Counted from the first letter of the stretch, positions 50,138-57,802 are shown. The stretch: DNA of 64,000 nucleotides from DATMAM01 sp035559995 (GCA_035559995.1 DATMAM010000039.1:124001-188000), one strand, 5' to 3'. Numbers and translations: made by a program. Notes: generated by a model not told the origin, from the letters alone.

Positions 50138-52269
50138 TCGACGAGCGCGTCCGTTCGCTGTTCAGCCCATCTTCGGTTGCAATCGTCGGCGCCTCCTCGA
50201 GTCCCGATAAGCAATCCGGTTATCCGCTGCGAAACCTGCTGGCGGCGAAATTCTCCGGGAAGCTCTATCCCGTCAACCCGCGCGCCCGGGAGATCCAGGG
50301 CATCGCGTGCTATCCGTCGATCGCCGACCTGCCCGAGGTCCCGGACGTCGCGATCGTCATGGTAGAGGCCGCTCTCGTTCCCGGCGTCGCCGAGGAGTGC
50401 GCGCGGCAAGGCGTCAAGGCCCTCATCGTCGGCGCCGGCGGCTTTAGCGAGGCCGGACCGGAGGGCGCCGCGCGCCAGCAGGCTCTCGCGCGCCTGGTTA
50501 AGGAGTACGGCATCAGAATCTGCGGGCCCAACTGCCACGGCGTTTACAATGTCGGGCGCGGCATACCGCTCGGTTACAACTTCTCGTTTGCGCTGCGCCT
50601 TTTGCCCGGTCCCGTCGCGATCGCTTCCCAGAGCGGGGCGCTTCTGGGGGCGCTCGCTGCGCGCGCGCTCAAGATGGGCCAGGGACTGAGCTACATCGTG
50701 AGCAGCGGAAACGAGGTCGACCTCGGATTGAACGACTATCTCGAATTTTTCTTGGAGGATCGCGCGACCGCAGTGGTCGCTCTTTTGATCGAAGGGCTCG
50801 AAGACGGCGCGCGCTTTCTCGAACTCGTCAAGCGGGCCCATTCGCTCGGCAAAACCGTAGTGGCGCTCAAGGTGGGGAAATCGGAGCGGGGGGCTCTCAC
50901 AACGATGGCGCACACCTCGAGGATGGCCGGCGCGGGCGAGGTCTATGAAGCCGCGTTTCGGCAGTTCGGCGTCATCTCGACGGACACCGTGGAGGCGTTC
51001 TTGGCGGCCGCGCAGATGGCCGCGCACCAGCCGCCGCCCCGCCGTGGAAAGCTGATGGTCATGACCTCGACCGGCGCCGGCGCGAGCCTGATGGCCGACA
51101 AGGCGAAAGAATACGGCATCGAGCTTGCCGAGATCTCGCGCGAAACCGAGGCGGCGATTCCCGAGCGCAAGTCGGCGATTCTCGCCAACCCGTTCGATAC
51201 CGCCGGCCAATCGCGAAGCCCGGGCTTTCTTGGCGCCGTCTGCAGCGCCTTCGCCGCGGACAAGGCGAACGATTGCCTGCTCATGCTCCTCGGACCGCTC
51301 GCGGTGCGCCGCGAATATGCCGCGAGCTTCTGCGAGGCGGTAACAAAGGAAAAAAAGGCGGCGCTGGCGATCACGACCCTGGACGAGGAAGAAACGGCCG
51401 GCATTTTTCGCCGGCACCATATCCCCGTGTTCCACGCCGGAACGGACGCCTGCTTTAGAGCCTTGCGGGCGTTCATTGAGTACGGCCGCTTTCGCGCGGC
51501 TCGGCGCGCCGAGCTCGAGGCGCCAAATAGCTGTGCAAGCCAATCGCGTGCACGGGCCGAAAAAATCCTCGGCAGCCACCCGGACAGCGCGCTGCTTCCC
51601 GAACGGGCGACCCGGGAGCTGCTTCATGCTTATGGCTTCAAGACGCCGCCTTGGCAAGCGGGATGCCATTACGCCGAGGTTCTCGAGGCAGCCAGGCGGA
51701 TCGGCTTTCCGGTGATTCTCAAAGGCGTCGCTCCCGATCTCGCGCACAAGAGCGAAGCCGGACTGGTAAGCCGCGCGGCCGCCGATGAGACGGCGCTGGC
51801 GAGCGCGTATGAGTCGATCGCGCGGAACCTTGCCGGCGCGCGGAAAAAAACGGAGATAGCCGTCGAGAGGTTCATCCCGCACGACCACGAGCTGATCTTG
51901 GGAATAAAGCACGACGCCACGTTCGGGCCGGTCGTCCTTTTCGGCCTGGGCGGGGTTTACACCGAGGTCCTGCGCGACTACGCGATTCGCATCGCGCCCA
52001 TCACGCGAAGCGAAGCCGAGCGAATGGTTTTGGAGCTCAAGGCGTTCGCGATTCTCGAGAAGGCGGCGGCGCGGGGACTTGTCAATCTCGACCGGCTGAT
52101 TGACGCCCTCTTGACGGTATCGAGGATGGCGCTCGATCTCGGGGATCGAATCGCGGCGCTCGATATCAACCCGCTCGCGTTCGGCGCGCCCGGCGGGGAA
52201 ATGACGGTTTTGGACGCAAAGGTCCACCTGCGCGCCGCTAGCCGGAGTCTCGAAGGGACGTCACCTTAA
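50134..52269 (+). CDS. Acyl-CoA synthetase, ADP/NDP-forming (acetate-CoA ligase type)
   Basis: A 711-residue single-chain CoA ligase. Order: CoA-binding Rossmann domain (FSPSSVAIVGASSSPDKQSGYPLRNL, about residues 8-33; RICGPNCHGVYNVG near 127), succinyl-CoA-ligase-like flavodoxin domains (about 150-450), and C-terminal ATP-grasp (FPVILKGVAPDLAHKSEAGLV, about 525-545; FGPVVLFGLGGVYTEVLRDYA near 608). It forms acyl-CoA from acid, CoA and ATP via a phosphohistidine. ATGA overlap with the HMG-CoA-lyase-like gene shows co-translation, so it probably activates that pathway's acid. Confidence 0.92.
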   Translation: MIDERVRSLFSPSSVAIVGASSSPDKQSGYPLRNLLAAKFSGKLYPVNPRAREIQGIACYPSIADLPEVPDVAIVMVEAALVPGVAEECARQGVKALIVGAGGFSEAGPEGAARQQALARLVKEYGIRICGPNCHGVYNVGRGIPLGYNFSFALRLLPGPVAIASQSGALLGALAARALKMGQGLSYIVSSGNEVDLGLNDYLEFFLEDRATAVVALLIEGLEDGARFLELVKRAHSLGKTVVALKVGKSERGALTTMAHTSRMAGAGEVYEAAFRQFGVISTDTVEAFLAAAQMAAHQPPPRRGKLMVMTSTGAGASLMADKAKEYGIELAEISRETEAAIPERKSAILANPFDTAGQSRSPGFLGAVCSAFAADKANDCLLMLLGPLAVRREYAASFCEAVTKEKKAALAITTLDEEETAGIFRRHHIPVFHAGTDACFRALRAFIEYGRFRAARRAELEAPNSCASQSRARAEKILGSHPDSALLPERATRELLHAYGFKTPPWQAGCHYAEVLEAARRIGFPVILKGVAPDLAHKSEAGLVSRAAADETALASAYESIARNLAGARKKTEIAVERFIPHDHELILGIKHDATFGPVVLFGLGGVYTEVLRDYAIRIAPITRSEAERMVLELKAFAILEKAAARGLVNLDRLIDALLTVSRMALDLGDRIAALDINPLAFGAPGGEMTVLDAKVHLRAASRSLEGTSP

Positions 52270-52292
52270 ACCCTCGCGCTTAAGCCGCGCCA

Positions 52293-52427
52293 ATGATTTC
52301 CCGCATCGGGCCTGTCGGCGCGAACGAAGCGTCGTCGCGCGAGGAGCTCGAGGTTCCGGCCAGGGAGGTTATCGCGCAGCCGCGCGGTGTCGTCGAACGG
52401 TTGAAGGCTTTGTTGGGGGAGCAATAG
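52293..52427 (+). CDS. 44-residue hypothetical ORF
   Basis: A short frame of good coding character with C-terminus AREVIAQPRGVVERLKALLGEQ, which would form one amphipathic helix. No Shine-Dalgarno site is obvious, and no family is recognised. It may be a remnant of a longer gene lost between the CoA ligase and the substrate-binding protein. Confidence 0.25.
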   Translation: MISRIGPVGANEASSREELEVPAREVIAQPRGVVERLKALLGEQ

Positions 52428-52432
52428 GAGCG

Positions 52433-52454
52433 AAAAAGGGACAGGAACCTTTTT
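52433..52454. repeat. Short palindromic element (AAAAAGG-N8-CCTTTTT)
   Basis: An imperfect member of the GGGACNG family (compare 33605 and 46912), directly before the ribosome site of the next gene. Confidence 0.5.
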
Positions 52455-52467
52455 ACGGGAGGGCAAT

Positions 52468-53529
52468 TTGAAGCTAAGGGTGGGCAACGGTTGTTGGCAT
52501 GCTTTTCACGTCCAGCATGCCGCGCTCGCTTCGGAAGCCGGCTTTTTTGCGCAGGAAGGTCTGGACGTAGAGGTGGTGAGCGCCAAGATTAACCCGGGCG
52601 CGATGAGCTCGAGCCGGCCGGGCGGCGAACGCTACGACGAGGTCGGCACGGTGGTGCGCGATATGATCGCTTTCGGGATCGACATCATTCCCGACGTCCA
52701 TGTGCGGACTCCGTTTGCCGAGCGCGCTCTGGGCAACGACGAAGTCCGGATTATCGGCGGCTGGCGAAGCCAGCTGCGCGGCACTTTGGTTGCAGCCCCG
52801 GGGATCAAGTCGATCGCGGAATTGAGGGGCAAGCGCGTCGGCGACTGGTACAAGGGCGGCATCCAGACGCTCTGGTTCGAGCATCAGCTGCGCCAAGCGG
52901 GGATCGATCCCGATCGCGAGATCGAGTGGAAGATCGGCTACAAGTACGGCTCGCTCAGGGAGGCGTGGAAGCCTTTGCTTGCCGGAGAGACCGACGCGGC
53001 GATCGTGCAAAATCCGTTCGTGGCGCAATTGCTGGAGCGGGGGTTCAACAAGCTCTACGATTTTGTCGAGGCCAACAAACCGCACGGCAGGCCCGACCGC
53101 GTCACCGTGGCGCGGAAATCTTTTATCGCGCGCAATCCCGAGCTAATCAAGCGCTACTGGAAAGCCTCGATTCGCGCCTACCAGTTCATGCGTATCAGAG
53201 AGAACTATCCCTTTTTCCGCTTCGTCGAGGCCAAGCTTCGCGTCCACAATCCCGACGAGGCGGAGCGGACGCGCGATCTTTTTCCGATGATGCTCATGGA
53301 CGATCATTTTTTTCCTCTGGACGGCCAGGTCAGCAAGGAAGGCATCGCGCGCATTTTGGAAGAACACAAGAGCGCCGGCGTTCTTTCGCCTGCGATTGGC
53401 CGCGCCGATATTGACGAGGTTGTCCAGACCGAGCTCGTCGAGGAAGCCTGGGCCGAGCTTTCCCAGACCGACGAGATCAAGCGCAATCTCGAGCGCCTCC
53501 AGCCCGTGATCGAACGCGTGGGATACTAA
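52468..53529 (+). CDS. THI5/NMT1-like substrate-binding protein without signal peptide
   Basis: A 353-residue type 2 periplasmic-binding fold protein of the THI5/NMT1 and ABC-transporter substrate-binding group. It opens LRVGNGCWHAFHVQHAALASEAGFFAQEGLDVEVV, continues with APGIKSIAELRGKRVGDWYKGGIQTLW, and LLAGETDAAIVQNPFVAQLLERG. The start is a TTG at 52468 preceded by GGGAGGG. Unlike transporter binding proteins it has no signal peptide, and no permease or ATPase is adjacent, so a cytoplasmic enzyme or sensor role (as in THI5) or use by an unlinked transporter is possible. Confidence 0.8.
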   Translation: MKLRVGNGCWHAFHVQHAALASEAGFFAQEGLDVEVVSAKINPGAMSSSRPGGERYDEVGTVVRDMIAFGIDIIPDVHVRTPFAERALGNDEVRIIGGWRSQLRGTLVAAPGIKSIAELRGKRVGDWYKGGIQTLWFEHQLRQAGIDPDREIEWKIGYKYGSLREAWKPLLAGETDAAIVQNPFVAQLLERGFNKLYDFVEANKPHGRPDRVTVARKSFIARNPELIKRYWKASIRAYQFMRIRENYPFFRFVEAKLRVHNPDEAERTRDLFPMMLMDDHFFPLDGQVSKEGIARILEEHKSAGVLSPAIGRADIDEVVQTELVEEAWAELSQTDEIKRNLERLQPVIERVGY

Positions 53530-53584
53530 CGGTCCATCCGGGCCCCGCGGGCGGCAGGCAATAACTCGTTATGGAGCCGTCACC

Positions 53585-53659
53585 GTGCAAGTCGTGTTCT
53601 TTCAGATTATAATTTTGCTTCTTATCGTCCTGATTGTTTGGAATCGTTACCGGTCTTGA
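53585..53659 (+). CDS. Possible 24-residue transmembrane micro-protein
   Basis: From a GTG with GGAG eight bases upstream, the frame encodes VQVVFFQIIILLLIVLIVW plus a basic NRYRS end: one perfect membrane helix with positive-inside tail. It lies in the 524-base gap before the selenoprotein gene. Such AT-rich hydrophobic content stands out from the surrounding GC-rich DNA, but so short an ORF could be chance. Confidence 0.3.
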   Translation: MQVVFFQIIILLLIVLIVWNRYRS

Positions 53660-53786
53660 GATACTTCGCGCGCTCAGGTCCCTGCAAATGCGCGCGCCCG
53701 CCGGAGCGCGCGACCTCGAGGCGCCTGGGTTTTCAAGCTCGCGCGAAACCCGGTAAGAAATTTCCGGACCGCCGCTCGGCCACTAT

Positions 53787-53814
53787 TTCGGCGCGTGCCG
53801 AACAATCGGCGCGC
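53787..53814. promoter_or_regulatory. Upstream activator site, copy 1 (TTCGGC-GCGT-GCCGAA)
   Basis: A perfect palindrome (53787-53802) followed by CAATCGGCGCGC. The centre lies about 104 bases upstream of the sigma-54 -24 element. The same compound element recurs at 55196 and 56400. Confidence 0.6.
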
Positions 53815-53896
53815 TCCGTCAGCCGTCATTTCGCCTCACGCGAGCAAAGCCGCTGCAAGCGCTCTTAAGCAGCGCGCTTGTGGCCGCCCGGCGGTT

Positions 53897-53911
53897 TGGC
53901 ACGACGCTTGA
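53897..53911 (+). promoter_or_regulatory. Sigma-54-like promoter of the selenoprotein gene
   Basis: TGGCAC-GACGC-TTGA: the -24 half is perfect and the spacing is right, but the -12 GC is GA. Predicted start near 53923, leader about 130 bases. Confidence 0.5.
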
Positions 53912-54053
53912 TACCGGCAGTGCGACTGCTCGGGCAGGCGTGGCCCGAAGGCCGCTTCTCCAAAGGTGGCGCGCGCCCTCAGATGATCTTGATCCAGGCG
54001 GCGCGGCCGCTATCTTGGTTTTGAAGAAGGCAAATACAAAAGGAGGCGAAGCT

Positions 54054-54620
54054 ATGGCTGTTCAATGGATAAAGGATGTCGATGCCGCCTTGGCGGATGC
54101 GAAAGCGAGCAAAAGACCGCTGCTCGTCGATTTCAGCGCGGCGCCGGCGTGAGGCGCGTGCGTTCGGCTGGAAGCCGAATCGTACGCGGATGAGAGCACC
54201 GCGAAATTCATTCGCGAAAACTTCGTGCCGCTGGAGGCGCACATCAAAGAGCATCCGGCTTATTTCCATCGTTTCGACGTGCTCTGGACGCCGACCGTTC
54301 TCATCCTCGATCCGAGCGGCGCGGAAAGAAGGCGGCTGGAAGGTTATTTGCCGAACGCTGAATTTCGCGCCGAGCTGGAAATGGGTCTCGCGCGGGTGGC
54401 GTTCATGCAGAAGCAGTGGGGCGAGGCCGAGCGAAGATACGCAGAGATAGTGAAGGCCTATCCGGCGGCAACCGTTGCTCCCGAAGCCCTCTACTGGCGC
54501 CAGGTTAGCCGCTACAAGGCGACCAGTGATCACGCCGCGCTAAGCCAGGCGGCAGTCGAGCTCAAGCAAAACTATCCCGCAAGCGTGTGGACGCAGAAGG
54601 CGAGCGTCTGGCTGCATTGA
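54054..54620 (+). CDS. Thioredoxin-like selenoprotein (UGA at codon 33, UxxC motif)
   Basis: A 188-residue thioredoxin-fold protein if TGA at 54150-54152 is read as selenocysteine. The N-terminal domain (to about residue 110) has PLLVDFSAAPA, then U33-G-A-C36, i.e. the first Cys of the CxxC redox motif replaced by selenocysteine, then the cis-Pro segment VLWTPTVLILDPSG. The C-terminal 75 residues are TPR-like helices (ERRYAEIVKAYPAATVAPEALYWRQ). The same frame continues without another stop to 54620. A 14-bp hairpin with a bulged U and GGA loop follows the TGA (54156-54187). AGGAGG lies 7 bases before the ATG. Likely a disulfide or peroxide reductase; a strong terminator-like hairpin follows the stop. 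Confidence 0.8.
54156..54187 (+). other. SECIS-like element of the thioredoxin-like gene
   Basis: Upper stem TTCGGCT/AGCCGAA (54163-54169 with 54173-54179) closed by a GGA loop; a single bulged T (54180); lower stem GCGTGCG/CGTACGC (54156-54162 with 54181-54187, one wobble). The loop G is about 18 bases after the TGA. The bulged U and G-starting loop resemble the fdhF SECIS recognised by SelB. Confidence 0.7.
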
Positions 54621-54633
54621 GTTGGTAAGAGCG

Positions 54634-54671
54634 CGATGTCGCGCGCCAGGATTTCGGCGCGCGACATCGCC
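54634..54671. terminator. Strong hairpin, probable terminator
   Basis: GCGATGTCGCGCGCC and GGCGCGCGACATCGC form a perfect 15-bp stem with an 8-base loop, 13 bases after the selenoprotein stop; TTTTT follows only 10 bases later, so termination may be partial. The loop and right arm contain ATTTCGGCGCGC, similar to the activator element. Confidence 0.55.
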
Positions 54672-54742
54672 ACATCTCATTTTTGCCGCTCTTTTCCCCG
54701 TAACTCTCCACTCACAATCGACTACGGACAGCCAGCAAGTTC

Positions 54743-54757
54743 TGGCACCGGTCTTGC
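54743..54757 (+). promoter_or_regulatory. Sigma-54 promoter of the mini-protein pair
   Basis: TGGCAC-CGGTC-TTGC with GG-N10-GC, a perfect match. Start predicted near 54769, 35 bases before the ATG at 54804. Confidence 0.75.
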
Positions 54758-54803
54758 TGTCCTCAAAGTTGCGTCTTCAGCTTAGCACGAGGAGGGTTCT
54801 TCA

Positions 54804-54965
54804 ATGTTGCATGTTTTGAGATGGACGCGCGGCGCGCCGGTTGCGGTCGAGCTCCCGGTAGGGCTACGGCACATTGATTCCGAGCTCTGTTGGTGCGATC
54901 CGACGGTGGAGTTCGACGAGACGGGACAGCCGGTTGTCTTGCACAGGCACGTAACTTGGAACTGA
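54804..54965 (+). CDS. 53-residue mini-protein with CWC motif
   Basis: A short protein preceded by GAGGAGG and a consensus sigma-54 promoter. It contains ELCWCDPTVEFDETGQ and ends VVLHRHVTWN; the CWC pair and two His residues could bind metal. No signal peptide or membrane segment. I do not recognise a characterised family. The promoter, ribosome site and close spacing (11 bases) to the next mini-gene support expression. Confidence 0.6.
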   Translation: MLHVLRWTRGAPVAVELPVGLRHIDSELCWCDPTVEFDETGQPVVLHRHVTWN

Positions 54966-54976
54966 CGGGAATTCTC

Positions 54977-55144
54977 ATGCGCTTTTCGATGGTGCCACTG
55001 TTGCTTCACGAAAAAGAAATCCCGGCCGAGATCAAGAGGGCTCTGCGTGACGGTCGCTTCGCTCAAGCTCTAAAGCTTCTCATGGAGAAATTCGACCTCA
55101 GCTGCGCCGAGGCGGGAGCTCTTCTCGGTGTCGCCGGCTGCTAA
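54977..55144 (+). CDS. 55-residue mini-protein, helical
   Basis: Second gene behind the 54743 promoter. The sequence EKEIPAEIKRALRDGRFAQALKLLMEKFDLSCAEAGALLGV is predicted to be two or three helices with a helix-turn-helix-like SCAEAGALL segment. An alternative start is the ATG at codon 5. Function unknown; perhaps a small DNA- or protein-binding partner of the CWC protein. Confidence 0.5.
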   Translation: MRFSMVPLLLHEKEIPAEIKRALRDGRFAQALKLLMEKFDLSCAEAGALLGVAGC

Positions 55145-55195
55145 ACGCGCCCGGTGTCTTGCGAATGGCTTCCGTTGCGAGAAACGAGCCGATAT

Positions 55196-55222
55196 TTCGG
55201 CAGTGCCAATAGATCGGCGCGC
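55196..55222. promoter_or_regulatory. Upstream activator site, copy 2
   Basis: TTCGGC-AGT-GCCAAT-AG-ATCGGCGCGC, the same compound element as copy 1 with one base fewer in the centre. It is about 187 bases upstream of the -24 element at 55389; the gap has no gene. Confidence 0.55.
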
Positions 55223-55388
55223 TTTTTCGTCGCCGTTTCGTTGGACGTAGCTCCGGCGGTTGAGAGCGGCGAAAGCGAGGACCGGCCGCCGGCGGGCTTT
55301 TGCTTTTGTCCGCGGAACTACGGGCGGCTAGACCCCGAAACTGGTGATCGCGACTATGTTCGATGGCGGCGGCGATGGGTGTCGGGCC

Positions 55389-55403
55389 TGGCACAGGCCT
55401 TGC
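55389..55403 (+). promoter_or_regulatory. Sigma-54 promoter of the STAS-like operon
   Basis: TGGCAC-AGGCC-TTGC, GG-N10-GC, perfect match. Start near 55415, about 70 bases before the chosen ATG. Confidence 0.72.
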
Positions 55404-55483
55404 GCGTGACAGTCAGCGCGATGAGTTAGTGGGCGTCTTCGTCTTTGTTTCGAGAGGCGGATCGATATGAGGCGCATCGGCGT

Positions 55484-55795
55484 ATGCTGAAAATCACACC
55501 CGTCGCGGAGGAAGGCAAGACGACGGTCGAACTGGAAGGAAAGCTAGCCGGGCCTTGGGTCGAGGAATTGGAGAGGTTTTGGTCCGGCATGGCGGGGCCG
55601 GCGCGCATGTCGCTCAAGGCAGTCACGTTCGTCGACGACAAAGGCAAAGAGCTGCTCAAGAAAATGCACGAGCGCGGCGTTGAGCTGATCGCTCAGGGAT
55701 GCATGACCAAAGCGATTGTCGAAGATATCTGCAGGCGGGCCGAGCGCACACGAGAGAAAGAGAGGTCGAGCCATGGGCCATTGGAACGAACATGA
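55484..55795 (+). CDS. STAS-like (anti-sigma antagonist fold) protein
   Basis: A 103-residue protein with STAS pattern: TTVELEGKLAGPWVEELERFW (strand-helix), MSLKAVTFVDDKGKELLKKMHERGVELIAQGC (strand, loop, helix, strand). The phosphorylatable Ser of classical SpoIIAA is replaced in VDDKGKE by Asp/Lys, so regulation by phosphorylation is doubtful. I chose the ATG at 55484; a TTG at 55445 is possible. It overlaps the next gene by 23 bases, indicating a two-gene operon under sigma-54 control. Confidence 0.6.
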   Translation: MLKITPVAEEGKTTVELEGKLAGPWVEELERFWSGMAGPARMSLKAVTFVDDKGKELLKKMHERGVELIAQGCMTKAIVEDICRRAERTREKERSSHGPLERT

Positions 55796-56144
55796 GATCG
55801 AGGAGAGGCTTCCCTTCGCGTTTCATCCGGACACGCTCGCGGCGGCCGACTATTTTGAGAGCCTGGGCCGACGGCCGCTCGATCCGTCGAGGAAGCTCAT
55901 GCTGGCGGTTTTGGAGGATGCGGTTAAATGCTTTCTCGCGAACGCCGGCGCGCCCGAGGGCGAAGGCAGAAAGCTTTTCGAGGAAGCCGAGCAGTGGATC
56001 CTGGACGAGCGCGGCGACTGGCTGTTCTCGTTCGAAAGCATTTGTACCGCGTTCGCGCTGAACCCCGAATACGTGCGCCAGGGTTTGCTCCGGTGGAAGC
56101 AGCGGAAATCTTCCAGCCGCGGCGGCAGCAAGGCCGCGGCCTAG
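55773..56144 (+). CDS. Helical hypothetical protein
   Basis: A 123-residue soluble protein with GAGAGG upstream of the ATG at 55773. The recognisable C-terminal motif is LFEEAEQWILDERGDWLFSFESICTAFALNPEYVRQGLLRW, which looks like a small helical domain seen in many Desulfobacterota and Acidobacteria proteins of unknown role. It ends with a Ser/Gly/Lys-rich tail. Translationally coupled with the STAS-like gene, so the two may interact in signalling. Confidence 0.65.
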   Translation: MGHWNEHEIEERLPFAFHPDTLAAADYFESLGRRPLDPSRKLMLAVLEDAVKCFLANAGAPEGEGRKLFEEAEQWILDERGDWLFSFESICTAFALNPEYVRQGLLRWKQRKSSSRGGSKAAA

Positions 56145-56280
56145 CCCGGGTTTGCGCCCTGCCGAGCCTTGGGCAAATTTTTTCGGCGTAACGAAAAACA
56201 AACGCGCCGCCGTTTTTTTATTTTTTTCTTTGATCTTTCGGTCGAGCTGGCACGGCGGTCGCTCCGATTAGACAGCCGCT

Positions 56281-56314
56281 GCACGGAGGCGGGACGCGAG
56301 ATCCGCCTCCGTGC
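56281..56314. other. Long perfect hairpin of unclear role
   Basis: GCACGGAGGCGG and CCGCCTCCGTGC form a 12-bp stem with a 10-base loop. No T run follows on the plus strand. It lies between the STAS-like operon and the efflux operon and could be a terminator remnant or an RNA element. Confidence 0.45.
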
Positions 56315-56399
56315 TTCCCTCCTCGGATCTCCTTCCCAACTAACTCAGCGCCGGCGTTTTGGACTTTTGCCGGTCCGCTCTCAAGCTCACCGCCTAGAT

Positions 56400-56451
56400 T
56401 TCGGCGGCTGCCGATAACTCGGCAGCGAGTGCCGTCGCCCAGCGCCGAAAT
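56400..56451. promoter_or_regulatory. Upstream activator site, copy 3 (extended inverted repeat)
   Basis: TTCGGC-GGCT-GCCGAT-AA-CTCGGC, and 15-25 bases further GCGCCGAAAT, so the block begins ATTTCGGC and ends GCCGAAAT. Centre 50-90 bases upstream of the sigma-54 element at 56497. Confidence 0.6.
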
Positions 56452-56496
56452 CAGCGCTCGGCGCTAAACGGCAGGCTTTTTTCTCGCGCTCGGCCT

Positions 56497-56511
56497 TGGC
56501 ATAGCGATTGC
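56497..56511 (+). promoter_or_regulatory. Sigma-54 promoter of the RND efflux operon
   Basis: TGGCAT-AGCGA-TTGC with exact GG-N10-GC spacing. Start near 56523, 62 bases before the adaptor ATG. Confidence 0.75.
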
Positions 56512-56584
56512 GCTTCTCGAGGGATTCGCTCGGCGCGACGCTGCGAGAAAACCTTTGGGCGCGCCGGCGAGACAAGAGCCTTTT

Positions 56585-57802
56585 ATGAAGACGCAACGGA
56601 TATTGCTGGCGGCGTTGTGGCTCGCGACGCTCACCACGCTGCTCGCCGTGCTGGCGGGATGCGCCGATGAGGCGCCGCCGCCCGCGCCGCCCAGGGTTAC
56701 GGTCAGTCAGCCGCTCGTCCAGAAAGTCCTTGAGTGGGACGAGTACACCGGGCGTCTTGAAGCAACCGAACAGGTCGAGGTGCGCGCGCGCGTGAGCGGG
56801 TATCTGCAGTCGATCCATTTCAACGATGGGCAGATTGTCAAGAAGGGCGATCTGCTCTTCGTGATTGATCCTCGGCCGTATCAGGCGGAGGTCGACCGGG
56901 TGCGGGCGGAGCTGGACCTTGCGCGCGCGCGGCTGGAGCTGGCGAGAAGCGATCACGCGCGAGCGCGCGCTCTTCTTCAGTTTCGCGCGATCTCGCAGGA
57001 GGAGGCCGACACGCGCGCCGCGACCGAGCGCCAAGCCGAACAATCCGTCGCGGCCGGGCTGGCGGCCGTGAAGGCGGCGATGCTCAACCTGGAATTTACC
57101 CGCGTGACCGCGCCGATCACCGGGCGCATCGGCCGGAGGCTCGTGACCGAGGGTAACCTGATCAACGGCGGCAGCGCCCAGGCAACCTTGCTGACGACGA
57201 TCGTGTCTCTCGATCCGATCTACGCCTACTTCGAGGCCGACGAGCGGTCGTATCTCAGGTACATGCGCGCGGCGCAAAACGGGAAACAGGCCGGGGCGCG
57301 CGCGAGCCGAATTCCGGTGTATCTGGCTCTCGCCGATGAAAAGGGATTCCCGCACGCTGGCTATATCGATTTCATCGATAATCGGCTGGACGCGCGCACC
57401 GGCACGATGACGGGGCGCGCGGTGTTTTCCAATCCCAGGCTGGCGTTGACTCCGGGCCTGTTTGCGCGCGTGCGGCTGCCGGCGGCAAGCGCGCCGCGGG
57501 AGGCGCTGTTGGTGCCGGACGAGGCGATCGGGAGCGATCAGGCGCGCAAGTTTGTCTTCGTGGTGAACGGCGACAACACGGTCGAGTACCGCACGGTCGA
57601 GTTGGGCCCTTTGGTTCACGGTTTCAGGGTGATTCGGGCGGGCTTGAGGCCGGAGGACTGGCTGGTCACGAGCGGAGTCCAGCGCGCCCGGCCGGGTTTG
57701 AGGGTGAGCCCGGAAAGGCGCGCCATCTCGGTGCCGGAGAAAATCGATTTCTTGTCGCCCGTCTCCTCCGCGAGCGCGAACGGCCATCCGGGCGCGGGAT
57801 GA
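56585..57802 (+). CDS. RND efflux periplasmic adaptor (membrane fusion protein), lipoprotein
   Basis: A 405-residue adaptor of the AcrA/MexE family. Residues 1-23 are a lipoprotein signal with lipobox VLAGC; then TVSQPLVQKVLEWDEYTGRLEATEQVEVRARVSGYL (lipoyl half 1), a helical hairpin (about 95-160) and lipoyl half 2 (TRVTAPITGRIGRRLVTEGNL-like), followed by beta-barrel and membrane-proximal domains (TGRAVFSNPRLALTPGLFARVRLP). I chose the ATG at 56585; ribosome site is weak. It links the pump and outer-membrane factor encoded next. Confidence 0.93.
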   Translation: MKTQRILLAALWLATLTTLLAVLAGCADEAPPPAPPRVTVSQPLVQKVLEWDEYTGRLEATEQVEVRARVSGYLQSIHFNDGQIVKKGDLLFVIDPRPYQAEVDRVRAELDLARARLELARSDHARARALLQFRAISQEEADTRAATERQAEQSVAAGLAAVKAAMLNLEFTRVTAPITGRIGRRLVTEGNLINGGSAQATLLTTIVSLDPIYAYFEADERSYLRYMRAAQNGKQAGARASRIPVYLALADEKGFPHAGYIDFIDNRLDARTGTMTGRAVFSNPRLALTPGLFARVRLPAASAPREALLVPDEAIGSDQARKFVFVVNGDNTVEYRTVELGPLVHGFRVIRAGLRPEDWLVTSGVQRARPGLRVSPERRAISVPEKIDFLSPVSSASANGHPGAG

